A stretch of 64,000 nucleotides of DNA from Amycolatopsis lurida (GCF_900105055.1 NZ_FNTA01000004.1:2201501-2265500); one strand, 5' to 3'; counted from the first letter of the stretch, positions 33,947-43,465 are shown. The notes: a model not told the origin generated them from the letters alone. Made by a program: numbers and translations.

Positions 33947-36900
33947 CGTAGTCGAGCCCCGGGAAATACCTCTCCCACTCCTCCCTCGTGATCCTCTGCG
34001 TCGCCAGCCGGCAGATCTCCTCGCCCACGCGCTCCGTGTCCGTCTGCCACAGCTGGACACCGCTGCTGCCGATCGCGAGCGTTTGCCCGTCCTCCCGGTA
34101 CGCCAGCGAGTTGACCGTCGCCGCGAATCCGGTGAGCTGCGCTTTTTCGACCGGATTCCGCGGATCGTCCAGGTCGAGGACGCGCACTGTCCGGAACGCC
34201 GACGCCGCCAGCTCCCGGCCGGTCGGCCCGAACGCGAGATGCCCCACGCCTTCGGGATTGCCGCCCAGTTTCGCCAGCCGCACGGCGTGCGCGCGATCGG
34301 CGATGTCCCACAGGTAGATGTTCCGGTCGTCGCCGCCCGCGGCGACCGTGCGCCCATCGGGGCTGAGCGCCATCTTGAACAGAGTGCCGCCGTCGGGCCT
34401 CAACGTCGACACCAGACCCGGCCGCTTCGGGTCGGCGACGTCCCACAGCGTGACCGCGGACGTGTCGGGCCCCTGGCTCGCCACCAGCGTCCGCCCGTCC
34501 GGGGTGAACGCGAGCGACCACACGGTGCCGTCTCCGACGGGGATGACCCGGGGCTCGGCGAACCGCCGGGGATCATCGACGTCCCAGAGCTGGATCGGCC
34601 CGTCGTCGTGGCCGGAGGCGAAGGTCTTCCCGTCGGGGCTGAACGCGAGCGAATACGTGGGTTTCACCTCGGTCGACGCCAACAGCCGCGGCACCACGGG
34701 ATCGGCGATGTCCCAGCGCTGGAGCAGGAACCTCCCGGCCACCCCGGCCCCGTCGTGCGTCGCGAGCGCGAGACTTCGCCGGTCCGGGCTCAGCGCGATG
34801 GCGGTGACGGTGGCCGGGCCGGGGAGTTTCGCGAGCTGGCGCGGGGCACGGAGATCGTCCATCGCCCAGAGCCGCACGTCGTCCCCCGCGGTGACGAGGA
34901 TCCGGCCCTGTGCGGTGAACGTGCCGGCGCTCCAGCCCGCGCTCGAAGCCAGCGCCAGTTCGCCGACGTCCTGCAGCCGGACCGTCCGGTCGTCGCTGGT
35001 GGACACGATGGTCTTGCCGTCCGGGGAGAAGCCCGCCCACCAGATGGCGTTCGTGTGCCCGGACAACGGCGGCAGTTCCTTCGCCGGTCCCGTGACGTCC
35101 CAGAGCCGCACGGACTGGTCGTCCCCCGCGGTCACCACCAGCCTGCCGCTCGGGCTGAACCCGGCCGCCCAGACCACGGCCGGGGTGGTCAACGTCGACA
35201 ACGGCCGCGGCGCCGCCGGATCGGCGACGTCCCAGAGTTTCGCCGTGCGGTCCCAGCTGGTGGTGAGCAGCCGCCGCCCGTCCGGGCTCCAGGCCGGGGT
35301 GAGCTGGAGGTCCTTGTGTCCGGAAAGGACGGAGCGCCGCCGCGGCGCGGACGGTGTGGTGACGTCCCAGAGTTCCGCCGTCCAGTTCGTGCTCGTGACC
35401 GCGAGCATCGTGCCGTCGGGATTGAACACGGCGCGTTCGAGCTCGGGGGCCGGGATGCCGCCGAGCGGTTTCGGCGCAGCGAGGTCGCCGACGTCGGTGA
35501 GCAGGACGGTGCGGTCGACGGAGCCGGTGGCGAGGCGGCGGCCGTCCGCGCTGAAATCGAGGGACAACAGGGGCGCGCGATGACCGGTGACGTCGGCCTT
35601 CCGCACCGGCTTCCGCGGATCGGTCAGCTCCCACAGCCGGACCCGGTGGTCCCTGGTGGCGGTCGCGAGCGCCCGCCCGTCGCGGCTGAACGCCAGCGGC
35701 CCGCGGACCTCCTCCGAACCGGGCAGCGTCGCCAGGAGCGCCGGCTGCCGCGAATCGGCGATCGACCACACCTGCGTCGCCCGGTAGGAATCCGAGGTGA
35801 CCATGAGCTGCCCGCTCAGCGCGACGGTGACGTCACCGGAGTCGAAGACCATCCGGGTGGCGAACGGCGCCGCCACGGACGCGAGCAGGCCGTCGTGGGT
35901 TTCCCGGATCGGCGCGAGCCGGTACGCGGCGAGGCTGAGCTGCGTCGACAGCGCCGGGTTCGAGTCCCGCATCGCCTTCGCGTCGACGGCGGCCTTGCGC
36001 GCGAGTGCCACGTTCCGCTGGTCGGTGGCGGTCCGTCCGGCATCGACGGCGTATCCGACGGCGACACCAGCCAGGAGCAGCAGGACACCGAGGAGCGCCA
36101 CAAGTCTTCGCAGCCTCCGCGTCCGTTTGCGACCGACAGCGGTCTCCTCGGCTTCGGCGTCCAGCCCGGCCTGGAGGAACTGCCGCTCGCGCGCGCTCAG
36201 CGCTTCCGGCTCCCGCTCCGCCCATTCGGCCGCGAGCCCCAGCCGCGTGCCCCGGTACAGGCTGCCCTTGTCGCGATCCAGCGATTCCCACAGCTCGGTC
36301 GCTTCGGCGAGCTGGCGATGCAGACGATGCCCTTCGCGGTCCTCCGCGAGCCAGTCGCGCAGCCGAGGCCAGCCGCGGATCAATGCTTCGTGGGCGATTT
36401 CGACTCCGTCGCGGTCGAGGACGAGCAGGCGCGCGTCGGCGAGGCGTTCGAGGACCTCCGTGGTCGCCGGGTCGTCGTCGAGTTCGCGGCGGTTGAGACG
36501 GCGCTTCGTGTCTTCGGTGCCTTCGCCGAGCGCGGTCAGCCGAAGGAAGATCTGTCGCACGACGCGTTGTCTGTCCGGCTCCAGATCCGTGTAGACCGCC
36601 TCCGCCGTCTGCGCGATCGCGTTGAGGATCCCGCCCGCCGCCTCGTAGGCCGCGCTGGTCAGCGTGATCCCCTGGCGCCGGCGCCAGGTCTCCAGCAGCG
36701 CGTGCGAGACCAGCGGGAGCATCGCGGGTTGACCGGTGGCGTCGGCGACGAGCGTCGTGACCAGCGCCGCCTCCACCCGGCAGCCCGCGCGGACGGCGGG
36801 TTCGACGATCGCGGTCCGGAGTTCGTCGGCGGTCATCGGGCCGACCATCACCTGCGCGTCGGTGAGCGCCTCGACCAGACCTGCGTGACGGCAGAGGTGA

Positions 36901-37589
36901 CCGTAGAAGTCCGCGCGGACACCGAGGACGACCCGCGTTTCGTGCTCGTCGCGGGAGAGCGCGAGCAGCGTGTCGACGAACTGCTCGCGTTCGGCCTGGT
37001 CCCGGCAGAGCGTGTAGACCTCCTCGAACTGATCGACGATCAGCAGCCGTCCCTCGGCGTCGAGGTCCTCTTCGAGCGGATGCGCTCCAGGCGTCCGGAT
37101 GACGGCCGGACGCTCGCTCACCGCTGCCAATCCGGCTCGCAGGACGGACGATTTCCCCGAACCCGAAGCGCCGAAGACGCCGACGAGCCGACGTTCCGCG
37201 AGCTTGCCGGTCAGCTCGGCGACCAGCCGCTCGCGGCCGAAGAAGCGGGCGGCGTCAGCCGTCTGGAACGCGGCCAGCCCCAGGTACGGAAGCTCGGCGT
37301 CGTCGCGTTCGCCCGCGGCCGCGGCGAGGCCCGCGGCGACCGTGCGCCAGCGCTCCTCCCAAGCCGGGACGTCGCCGCCGCACGCGGTGACGTACGCGGC
37401 CGTCACCGCGAGCCCCGGCAGTTTCCGGCCGCCGGCGGCTTCGGAGAGCGCGGCGGCCGAGTAGCCCGCACGGCTCGAAAGCTCACGGTAGGTCGGCCCG
37501 CCGGCCTTCTCGCGAAGTCGCCGGAGATCCGCCGCGAAGCTCACGACGACGTCGTCGCCCGGCCCCAGCGGGCGCTCGCGTCTCGGCAC
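33930..37589 (-). CDS. XRE-nSTAND1 NTPase with transmembrane segment and WD40 propeller
   Basis: 1219 residues from the GTG at 37589, which has AGGGGG six bases upstream; the frame continues to 37715 without support. Domains in order: XRE-type helix-turn-helix (about 18-85), STAND-type NTPase with Walker A GASGSGKSS (about 140-148) and Walker B LLIVDQFEEV (about 182-191), and a helical arm with HEALIRGWPRLRDWL. A transmembrane helix follows (about 495-515, VALLGVLLLLAGVAVGYAV), then many WD40 repeats to the end (for example VRLWELTDPRKPV, LATGSVDRTVLL, AKLWDVADPAAPR). The WD repeats have an unusual, regular D-P/L spacing. STAND proteins act as ligand-triggered switches in signalling, cell death or defence; which applies here is unknown. 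A promoter region of 199 bases is shared with the divergent LuxR gene. Confidence 0.88.
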   Translation of the reverse strand: MPRRERPLGPGDDVVVSFAADLRRLREKAGGPTYRELSSRAGYSAAALSEAAGGRKLPGLAVTAAYVTACGGDVPAWEERWRTVAAGLAAAAGERDDAELPYLGLAAFQTADAARFFGRERLVAELTGKLAERRLVGVFGASGSGKSSVLRAGLAAVSERPAVIRTPGAHPLEEDLDAEGRLLIVDQFEEVYTLCRDQAEREQFVDTLLALSRDEHETRVVLGVRADFYGHLCRHAGLVEALTDAQVMVGPMTADELRTAIVEPAVRAGCRVEAALVTTLVADATGQPAMLPLVSHALLETWRRRQGITLTSAAYEAAGGILNAIAQTAEAVYTDLEPDRQRVVRQIFLRLTALGEGTEDTKRRLNRRELDDDPATTEVLERLADARLLVLDRDGVEIAHEALIRGWPRLRDWLAEDREGHRLHRQLAEATELWESLDRDKGSLYRGTRLGLAAEWAEREPEALSARERQFLQAGLDAEAEETAVGRKRTRRLRRLVALLGVLLLLAGVAVGYAVDAGRTATDQRNVALARKAAVDAKAMRDSNPALSTQLSLAAYRLAPIRETHDGLLASVAAPFATRMVFDSGDVTVALSGQLMVTSDSYRATQVWSIADSRQPALLATLPGSEEVRGPLAFSRDGRALATATRDHRVRLWELTDPRKPVRKADVTGHRAPLLSLDFSADGRRLATGSVDRTVLLTDVGDLAAPKPLGGIPAPELERAVFNPDGTMLAVTSTNWTAELWDVTTPSAPRRRSVLSGHKDLQLTPAWSPDGRRLLTTSWDRTAKLWDVADPAAPRPLSTLTTPAVVWAAGFSPSGRLVVTAGDDQSVRLWDVTGPAKELPPLSGHTNAIWWAGFSPDGKTIVSTSDDRTVRLQDVGELALASSAGWSAGTFTAQGRILVTAGDDVRLWAMDDLRAPRQLAKLPGPATVTAIALSPDRRSLALATHDGAGVAGRFLLQRWDIADPVVPRLLASTEVKPTYSLAFSPDGKTFASGHDDGPIQLWDVDDPRRFAEPRVIPVGDGTVWSLAFTPDGRTLVASQGPDTSAVTLWDVADPKRPGLVSTLRPDGGTLFKMALSPDGRTVAAGGDDRNIYLWDIADRAHAVRLAKLGGNPEGVGHLAFGPTGRELAASAFRTVRVLDLDDPRNPVEKAQLTGFAATVNSLAYREDGQTLAIGSSGVQLWQTDTERVGEEICRLATQRITREEWERYFPGLDYAPPCG

Positions 37590-37788
37590 CAGGCCCCCTG
37601 ATCGTCGAAGCGCCTGTCGGCGGAGCAGCAGACGCATTTGAAAACAACCGGACGCGTGAACCGCCCCGGCCGAAGGCCCCGCTATCGCGGCCGCGGGTTC
37701 ACCCACTGACATCAAGCGTTATCGAAGGGACATTGTTCACCGGAAACGGCCCGACACTGTACAAAAGTTCTGCGCTACAACCGATGGC

Positions 37789-38418
37789 GTGCCGATTCGA
37801 ACCCAAACGGTGACCGTGGTCTTCGCGGGTGTCCCCGAACCCCCCGCGTCCGCGGAACTGGAGGTGGTCGCCCACACCCCCGACGAACGCGAAGCGGTCT
37901 GGCACGCCACGGCCCTTCGCCCCGACGTCCTCGTCCTGCCCGTCCACCCGCCCGCGCTCGACGGGCTCGCCGTGACCCGCGAAGTGACCGCCCGCGTGCC
38001 GGGAACCGCCGTCCTGGTCCTGACCCCGCCGGGCGACGGCGAACTCGTGATCGCCGCGATGCTCGCGGGCGCCCGCGGCGTCCTGTCCCGGAGCGCGGGC
38101 CACGACGATCTGGTCCGGTTCATCCGCGGGGTGGCCGGGGGCGCGGTCGTGTTCGGCGAGCGCGCCGCGGACCGGCTCTACGGCTTGCTCGCCGCCTCGC
38201 AGCCGATGCGGGCGTTCCCGCGGCTGACCTCACGCGAGCACGAGGTGCTCGGCCTCCTGGCCGGCGGACTGGAGATCCCGGCCGTCGCGCGGCGGCTGGG
38301 GCTCGCGCCCAAGACCGTGCGCAACGTCGTCTCGTCGATCCACGCCAAGGCCGGCACGGACGACCGGGAAGTGCTGCTCGCCCAAGCCCGCAACGCGGGT
38401 CTCGGGCATCACTCGTAG
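37789..38418 (+). CDS. Orphan LuxR-type regulator with a degenerate receiver domain
   Basis: 209 residues from a GTG at 37789. The C-terminal LuxR helix-turn-helix is intact (LTSREHEVLGLLAGGLEIPA, then LGLAPKTVRNVVSSIHAKAG). The N-terminal half has receiver topology, but the acidic pair is missing (VVFAGVPEPP instead of a DD). The phosphorylation aspartate is replaced in VLVLPVHPPALDG, and the conserved lysine is absent (GVLSRSAG). It therefore cannot be phosphorylated in the normal way. No kinase is adjacent. It is divergent from the STAND-WD40 gene and overlaps cobIJ by 10 bp at the 3' end. Confidence 0.85.
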   Translation: MPIRTQTVTVVFAGVPEPPASAELEVVAHTPDEREAVWHATALRPDVLVLPVHPPALDGLAVTREVTARVPGTAVLVLTPPGDGELVIAAMLAGARGVLSRSAGHDDLVRFIRGVAGGAVVFGERAADRLYGLLAASQPMRAFPRLTSREHEVLGLLAGGLEIPAVARRLGLAPKTVRNVVSSIHAKAGTDDREVLLAQARNAGLGHHS

Positions 38419-39914
38419 GTGCGCGGCGTCCAGACCACGCCGTTCTCGGCCCGGGTCTTCGACGAGCCGATGATCAGCAGGCAGCGCATGTCCACTTCCG
38501 ACGGCTCCAGCGTGCCGAGGGTGACCACACGGACGTCCTCCTCCGGGCCGCCGACGTCGCGGGCGACGACCACCGGTGTCTCCGGCGCGCGATGCCGGAG
38601 CAGGACGTCGCGCGCCTGGGCGAGTTGCGTGGTCCGCGTGCGGGACGCCGGGTTGTACAGCGCGAGCACGAGATCCGCCGCACCCGCCGCGTCGAGCCGT
38701 CGTTCGATGATCTCCCACGGCTTGAGCCGATCGGACAGCGAAAGCACGCAGTAGTCGTGGCCCAGCGGCGCGCCGACCCGTGACGCGGCCGCCTGCGCGG
38801 CCGTCACGCCGGGCACGATCCGCACGCGGGCGCCCGCGCCGTGACCGGCGGCGACCTGCTCCAGCACCGCCGACGCCATCGCGAACACGCCGGGATCACC
38901 GGACGAGACCACCGCGACCTTGGCACCGTTCGCGGCCAGCTCCAGCGCTTCGACGGCGCGTTCGGCCTCGACGCGGTTGCCCGACGCGTGCCGCTGCTGG
39001 CCCGCGCGCTGCGGCACTCGCGCGACGTACGGGCCGTAGCCGACGACGTGCTCGGCCGCGGCCAATTCCTCGGTCGCTTCGGGGGTCAGCCAGCCGGGAC
39101 CGGCCGGGCCGAGGCCGACGACCACGACTTCGCCACCGGTGTGCGTCTCCGGCTTCCTGGCGACCTCGGGTTCGTCGGCGAGCCGGGACGCGTAGGCCGG
39201 GCTAGGCAGCAGCGCCAGCGAGAAGTACGGCACCGAATCCGGATCGACGTCGGCGAACGGCTCGACGCGCTGCGCCTGCCAGGTCGCCCGTTCGACGTAG
39301 AAGGCGTCGTCCAGCTTCCCGGCTTCGGCCAGCGCCTCGCGGACGTTGCCGAACGTGCGCCCGAGTTTGAGCACCGCGGCGGCCTGCGTGTCGGCGAGGC
39401 GTCGCGCGAGTTCCGGCGCGGGCAGCGTGCCGGGCAGGATGGTGAGGACCTCGTCACGCTGCACCAACGGGCGGCCGAGCACGGACGACGCGGCGCTGAC
39501 CGACGTCACGCCGGGCACCACGGTCGCCTCGTAGCGGTCGGCGAGGCGTTCGTGCATGTACATGTAGGAGCCGTAGAAGAACGGGTCGCCTTCGCAGAGC
39601 ACCACCACGTCGCGTCCGGCGTCGAGGTGCTCGGCGAGCCGCTTCGCGCTCAGCTCGTAGAAATCGGCGATCGCGCCTTCGTAGCCGCCGGGATGGTCGG
39701 TGGTCTCGGTGGTGACCGGGTAGACCAGCTTCTCCTCGATCTGGCCGTCCCGCAGGTACGGTTCGGCGACCGAACGCGCGATGCTCCGGCCGTGCCGCGC
39801 GCTGTGATAGGCGATGACGTCGGCCTCGCCGACCAGCCGGGCGGCCTTGACCGTCATCAGTTCCGGGTCGCCGGGCCCGAGCCCGACACCCCAGAGTTTC
39901 CCGAGCCCGCTCAT
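38409..39914 (-). CDS. cobIJ: Fused precorrin-2 C20- and precorrin-3B C17-methyltransferase
   Basis: 501 residues made of two SAM methyltransferases. The CobI half (1-240) begins LWGVGLGPGDPELMTVKAARL and has LCEGDPFFYGSYMYMHERL. The CobJ half (about 250-500) has VVVVGLGPAGPGWLTPEA, VVSSGDPGVFAMAS, IVPGVTAAQAAASRVGAPLG and ALYNPASRTRT. This fusion is normal in actinomycetes, including Mycobacterium. It catalyses C20 methylation of precorrin-2 and C17 methylation with ring contraction of precorrin-3B. It overlaps cobH by 4 bp and ends the cobG-cobH-cobIJ operon. Confidence 0.95.
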   Translation of the reverse strand: MSGLGKLWGVGLGPGDPELMTVKAARLVGEADVIAYHSARHGRSIARSVAEPYLRDGQIEEKLVYPVTTETTDHPGGYEGAIADFYELSAKRLAEHLDAGRDVVVLCEGDPFFYGSYMYMHERLADRYEATVVPGVTSVSAASSVLGRPLVQRDEVLTILPGTLPAPELARRLADTQAAAVLKLGRTFGNVREALAEAGKLDDAFYVERATWQAQRVEPFADVDPDSVPYFSLALLPSPAYASRLADEPEVARKPETHTGGEVVVVGLGPAGPGWLTPEATEELAAAEHVVGYGPYVARVPQRAGQQRHASGNRVEAERAVEALELAANGAKVAVVSSGDPGVFAMASAVLEQVAAGHGAGARVRIVPGVTAAQAAASRVGAPLGHDYCVLSLSDRLKPWEIIERRLDAAGAADLVLALYNPASRTRTTQLAQARDVLLRHRAPETPVVVARDVGGPEEDVRVVTLGTLEPSEVDMRCLLIIGSSKTRAENGVVWTPRTYE

Positions 39915-40534
39915 TCGACCTCACTCGCCATCGCGTTGATCGCGGCGACGGCCATGGCGCTGCCGCCGCGGCGTCCGTGCACCACCAGGTACGGGGCCGG
40001 TGCCCGCTTCGCGAGCTCCACTTTGGACTCGGCGGCGCCGATGAAGCCCACCGGGACCCCGATGATCGCCGCCGGCGCACCGACGCCCTCTTCGAGCAGT
40101 TCCAGCAGGCGGAACAACGCGGTGGGCGCGTTGCCGATCGCCACCACGGATCCGGGCAGCTTGTCGCGCCACAGCTCCAGCGCGGCCGCGGACCGGGTGG
40201 TGCCCATCCGCTCGGCCAGCCCCGGCACCTTCGGATCGGACAGTGTGCACAGCACCTCGTTGGCGGCAGGCAAACGTTTGCGGGTCACCCCGGAGGCGAT
40301 CATGTTCGCGTCGCACAAGATCGGCGCGCCCGCTTCGAGCGCGGCGCGGCCGGATTCCACCACGTCGAGGCTGTAGCGGAGATCGTCGACCAAGTCGACC
40401 ATCCCGCAGGCGTGGATCATCCGCACGGCCAGCACCGCGACGTCGTCGGGGAGGATCGCGAGATCCGCCTCCTCACGGATGGTGGCGAACGAATGCCGGT
40501 AGATCTCGGCCCCGTCCCGGATGTAGTCGATCAC
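39911..40534 (-). CDS. cobH: Precorrin-8X methylmutase
   Basis: 207 residues from the GTG at 40534 (GTGA overlap with the cobG stop). CobH moves the methyl group from C11 to C12 to give hydrogenobyrinic acid. Motifs are the catalytic histidine region VRMIHACGMVDLVDDLRYS, PILCDANMIASGVTRKRLPA, AIGNAPTALFRLLELLEEG and PVGFIGAAESKVEL. The frame upstream of the GTG lies inside cobG and is not used. Confidence 0.95.
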   Translation of the reverse strand: MIDYIRDGAEIYRHSFATIREEADLAILPDDVAVLAVRMIHACGMVDLVDDLRYSLDVVESGRAALEAGAPILCDANMIASGVTRKRLPAANEVLCTLSDPKVPGLAERMGTTRSAAALELWRDKLPGSVVAIGNAPTALFRLLELLEEGVGAPAAIIGVPVGFIGAAESKVELAKRAPAPYLVVHGRRGGSAMAVAAINAMASEVE

Positions 40535-41610
40535 TGCTGTCCTTTCTCCGCCAACGCTTTCGCCAGCTCGCCGACCGGGACAAAGGCCCCGTCGACCAGA
40601 TAACCGTCCTCCGTCGCGAGCACGTCGACGTGCTCGCGCGCGGGCTTTCCGCATCGCCGTGCGCAGCCGGCGAAATGGACCCTCGGGGTCCGGCCGACAC
40701 GCGCCGCGTCGGCCCGCACGTCGGCGAGCGATTTCGCGCAGCCCGGCTGTCCGACGCAGGCGCTGATCCCGAGCGACGGCTCACCCGGATCGGTGATCAG
40801 CCCCGGCTCCGCTTCCACGGCGCCGAGGACGAGGATCGACCGCCATGGGGTGACCACGGCGTTCCCGGCCTTCGCGATCTTGCGTGCCTGAGCCGAGGTG
40901 AGCCTGCCGAAGACGGGGGCGACCCCGGTCGCCTCCCCGATCCGCCCGATCGGAAGGCCGGGGTTCACCGGGAATCTCCGCGGCTCCACGATTCGGCCTG
41001 GTATGCCTTCGATCAGTGGCTCCGTGTCGTCGAGTTCGCTGACCCGCCAAGCCGTTCCCCGCCTTCGAAGGAACGCTCGCGCGACCGCAAGCAGCGTCTC
41101 GACGGCGTGTTCGGCGGTGACCCGCAGGCCGGTGTCTTCGCCGGCGAGCAGCACGGCTCCGTCGCGCCAGCAGACGTCGGCGCCCTCCCCCGCGACGTCG
41201 CCCTGGCCGCCGTCCAGGGCGAAGAGGAAACGTCCCGGGAGGTCGGCCAGCTCAGGGACGGCGCACAGGGCCTTGTCGAGCGCCGAGGCGAGAGTTTGGG
41301 CGGTTCCACTCAGCGGCGACGCGAGGATGTTGCGGACGCGTTCGTGCGACGGCGAGGGCAGGAGCCCGGCCGCGGCGAGCCTGCCCGCGAGACCTGGCCG
41401 GGTGACGCCGCGCAGCTGCACGTTCCCCCGGGAGGTCAGGTGGAGGGCGCCGTCCCCGAGATCGTCGGCGGCATCCGCGAGCGCCTCGAACCGGGCCGCC
41501 GTGATGGCACCCCCGGGCAGCCGGACCCGGGCGAGCGGACCGTCGGCGGCGTCGTGCGTGGCGAAGACACCAGGGCACGCGTCGGCTCGGACACGGGCGC
41601 TCGTGGACAT
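40531..41610 (-). CDS. cobG: Precorrin-3B synthase
   Basis: 359 residues from the ATG at 41610; ten more residues are possible from 41640 but lie in the divergent promoter zone. CobG is a nitrite/sulphite reductase-like protein with an Fe-S cluster that hydroxylates C20 and forms the lactone using O2. The cluster cysteines are in CVGQPGCAKS and HFAGCARRCGKPA. Other motifs are LHLTSRGNVQLRGV and RFLFALDGGQGDV. The presence of CobG marks the aerobic pathway. It is the first gene of cobG-cobH-cobIJ. No riboswitch is seen in front of it. Confidence 0.94.
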   Translation of the reverse strand: MSTSARVRADACPGVFATHDAADGPLARVRLPGGAITAARFEALADAADDLGDGALHLTSRGNVQLRGVTRPGLAGRLAAAGLLPSPSHERVRNILASPLSGTAQTLASALDKALCAVPELADLPGRFLFALDGGQGDVAGEGADVCWRDGAVLLAGEDTGLRVTAEHAVETLLAVARAFLRRRGTAWRVSELDDTEPLIEGIPGRIVEPRRFPVNPGLPIGRIGEATGVAPVFGRLTSAQARKIAKAGNAVVTPWRSILVLGAVEAEPGLITDPGEPSLGISACVGQPGCAKSLADVRADAARVGRTPRVHFAGCARRCGKPAREHVDVLATEDGYLVDGAFVPVGELAKALAEKGQQ

Positions 41611-41658
41611 GCGCTCACTGTAGATGGCGCGTTCGAGCAAGAGTATGTCTCAGATCAT

Positions 41659-41678
41659 ATGTAGTAGGTGTGCTACAT
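41659..41678. promoter_or_regulatory. Palindromic operator candidate before the ABC-XRE operon
   Basis: ATGTAG (41659-41664) and CTACAT (41673-41678) form a dyad that contains a possible -10 box TACATT (41674-41679), about 30 bases before the ABC ATPase ATG. A regulator bound here would block that promoter. The XRE protein at the end of the same operon is the natural candidate. Confidence 0.45.
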
Positions 41679-41708
41679 TCGATCGCAGCACTGAGATGGG
41701 GGTGACCA

Positions 41709-42614
41709 ATGAGAGATCCACAAGACGTGATGATCTCCGTCAAAGATCTCCGGATGCGTTACGGGACGAACGACGTCCTCCACGGAGTCGACTTCACCGC
41801 GCATCGCGGCGAGGTGATCTGCCTGCTGGGTCCGAACGGCGCGGGCAAGACCACGACGATCGAGATCCTCGAAGGCTTCCGGATGCGGTCGGAAGGCGAG
41901 GTCAGCGTGCTGGGCGCCGACCCGGCGCACGCGGACGAGAACTGGAGGGCGCGGCTGGGGGTCGTCCTCCAGGCTTGGCGCGACCACGCGAAATGGCGAG
42001 TGCGCGAGCTGCTGGAACACCTCGGCGGCTACTACGCGCCGTATTCCACGGACCGCATCAAGCGGCCGTGGGATCCGGACGAACTGGTCGCCGCGGTCGG
42101 CCTCACCGAGCACGCGGACAAGAAGGTCCGGATGCTCTCGGGCGGACAGCGGCGCCGTCTCGACGTCGCGATCGGCATCGTCGGCCGCCCGGAACTGCTG
42201 TTCCTCGACGAGCCGACCGCCGGACTGGACCCGGAGGCGCGGCGCGAGTTCCACGAACTCGTGCACCGGCTGACCGATGACGACGACACGACGATCCTGC
42301 TGACCACACACGACCTCGACGAGGCCGAGAAACTGGCCGACCGGATCCTGATCCTGAACCACGGCCGCATCGTCGCCGACGGTTCGGCCGACGCGCTGAG
42401 CAGGCAGATCGCCGGCGAGGCCGAGGTGCGCTGGACGCTGGACGGCCAGCGGTTCGTGCACTCGACCACGGAATCGACGAAGTACGTGCACGAACTGTTC
42501 AAACAGCACGGGGACGCCATCGGCGATCTGGAGGTCCGGCGGGCGTCGCTCGAAGACACGTACATGACCCTGGTCCGCAAGGCCGAATCCCTCGAGGCGG
42601 TGGGCGCGCGATGA
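41709..42614 (+). CDS. ABC exporter ATP-binding protein
   Basis: 301 residues. Walker A GPNGAGKTTTIEIL, signature LSGGQRRRLDVAIGI, Walker B LLFLDEPTAGLD, and switch histidine in LLTTHDLDEAEKLAD. The N-terminus MRDPQDVMISVKDLRMRYG could alternatively start at the internal ATG 41730. The C-terminal region ends with the coiled helix seen in DrrA/CcmA-type drug exporters. It overlaps the permease gene by 4 bp. A drug or lipid export role with a dedicated XRE regulator is likely; the substrate is unknown. Confidence 0.94.
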   Translation: MRDPQDVMISVKDLRMRYGTNDVLHGVDFTAHRGEVICLLGPNGAGKTTTIEILEGFRMRSEGEVSVLGADPAHADENWRARLGVVLQAWRDHAKWRVRELLEHLGGYYAPYSTDRIKRPWDPDELVAAVGLTEHADKKVRMLSGGQRRRLDVAIGIVGRPELLFLDEPTAGLDPEARREFHELVHRLTDDDDTTILLTTHDLDEAEKLADRILILNHGRIVADGSADALSRQIAGEAEVRWTLDGQRFVHSTTESTKYVHELFKQHGDAIGDLEVRRASLEDTYMTLVRKAESLEAVGAR

Positions 42615-43462
42615 ACACGATTCAGCACAGTGTCCGGCTGGGCGTCCGACGCGGCTGGATCGAAGGCCGCCAGATGATGACCAACCGGGAAGACCTCTTC
42701 AACACCTTCCTGTTCCCGGCGATCTTCATCATCGTCATGTTCTTCATGCGCGGCGCGAAACTGCCGGGCACGGAGTTCTCGCTCGGCGCCGCCACCGTGC
42801 CGAGCGTGCTGGGCGCGTCGATCGTGTTCAGCGGCATGCTCGGAATGGCGGGCGTCCTCGCCGTCGAACGGGAAGACGGCACGCTCCTGCGCGCCAAGGC
42901 CACCCCGAACGGCATGATCGGCTACCTCGTCGGCAAGGTCGTCACGGTGTCGGTGAACACCGTCATCGGGATACTGCTGGTACTGATCCCCAGCCTGATC
43001 CTGTTCGACGGCATCGCGCCCGGCGGGCTGACGTCGTGGCTGGGCCTGCTGTGGGTGCTGGTGCTCGGCCTGCTCGCCACCATGCCGATCGGCGCGATCT
43101 TCGGCTCGCTGACCTCGAACGCGCGCAGCATCGGCCTGATCATGCTGCCGACACTGGGTATCGGCGCGATCTCCGGGATCTTTTACCCGATCACCGCGCT
43201 GCCGGAATGGCTGCAGGGAATCGGGCAGGTGTTCCCGATGTACTGGCTCGGCCTCGGCATGCGGTCGGCGCTGCTGCCGGACTCGACGGTGATGGTCGAG
43301 ATCGGGCAGTCCTGGCGGCCTTGGGAGACCCTCGGCGTGCTGTCGGTGTGGGCCGTGATCGGATTGACGCTGGCCCCGGTCGTCCTGCGGCGCATGGCGC
43401 GGCGCGAGTCCGGGTCCTCGGTGGCGGAACGACGGGAAAAGGCGATGCAGCGAATTGGCTAG
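42611..43462 (+). CDS. ABC-2 type exporter permease
   Basis: 283 residues, six membrane helices (FLFPAIFIIVMFFMRG, VPSVLGASIVFSGMLGMAGV, VNTVIGILLVLIPSLILF, WLGLLWVLVLGLLATMPIGA, IMLPTLGIGAISGIFYPI and LSVWAVIGLTLAPVVLRRM). Starts with ATG inside the ATPase stop (ATGA). The pair forms a homodimeric exporter, and the regulator gene follows three bases after its stop. Confidence 0.93.
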   Translation: MNTIQHSVRLGVRRGWIEGRQMMTNREDLFNTFLFPAIFIIVMFFMRGAKLPGTEFSLGAATVPSVLGASIVFSGMLGMAGVLAVEREDGTLLRAKATPNGMIGYLVGKVVTVSVNTVIGILLVLIPSLILFDGIAPGGLTSWLGLLWVLVLGLLATMPIGAIFGSLTSNARSIGLIMLPTLGIGAISGIFYPITALPEWLQGIGQVFPMYWLGLGMRSALLPDSTVMVEIGQSWRPWETLGVLSVWAVIGLTLAPVVLRRMARRESGSSVAERREKAMQRIG

Positions 43463-43465
43463 TTC

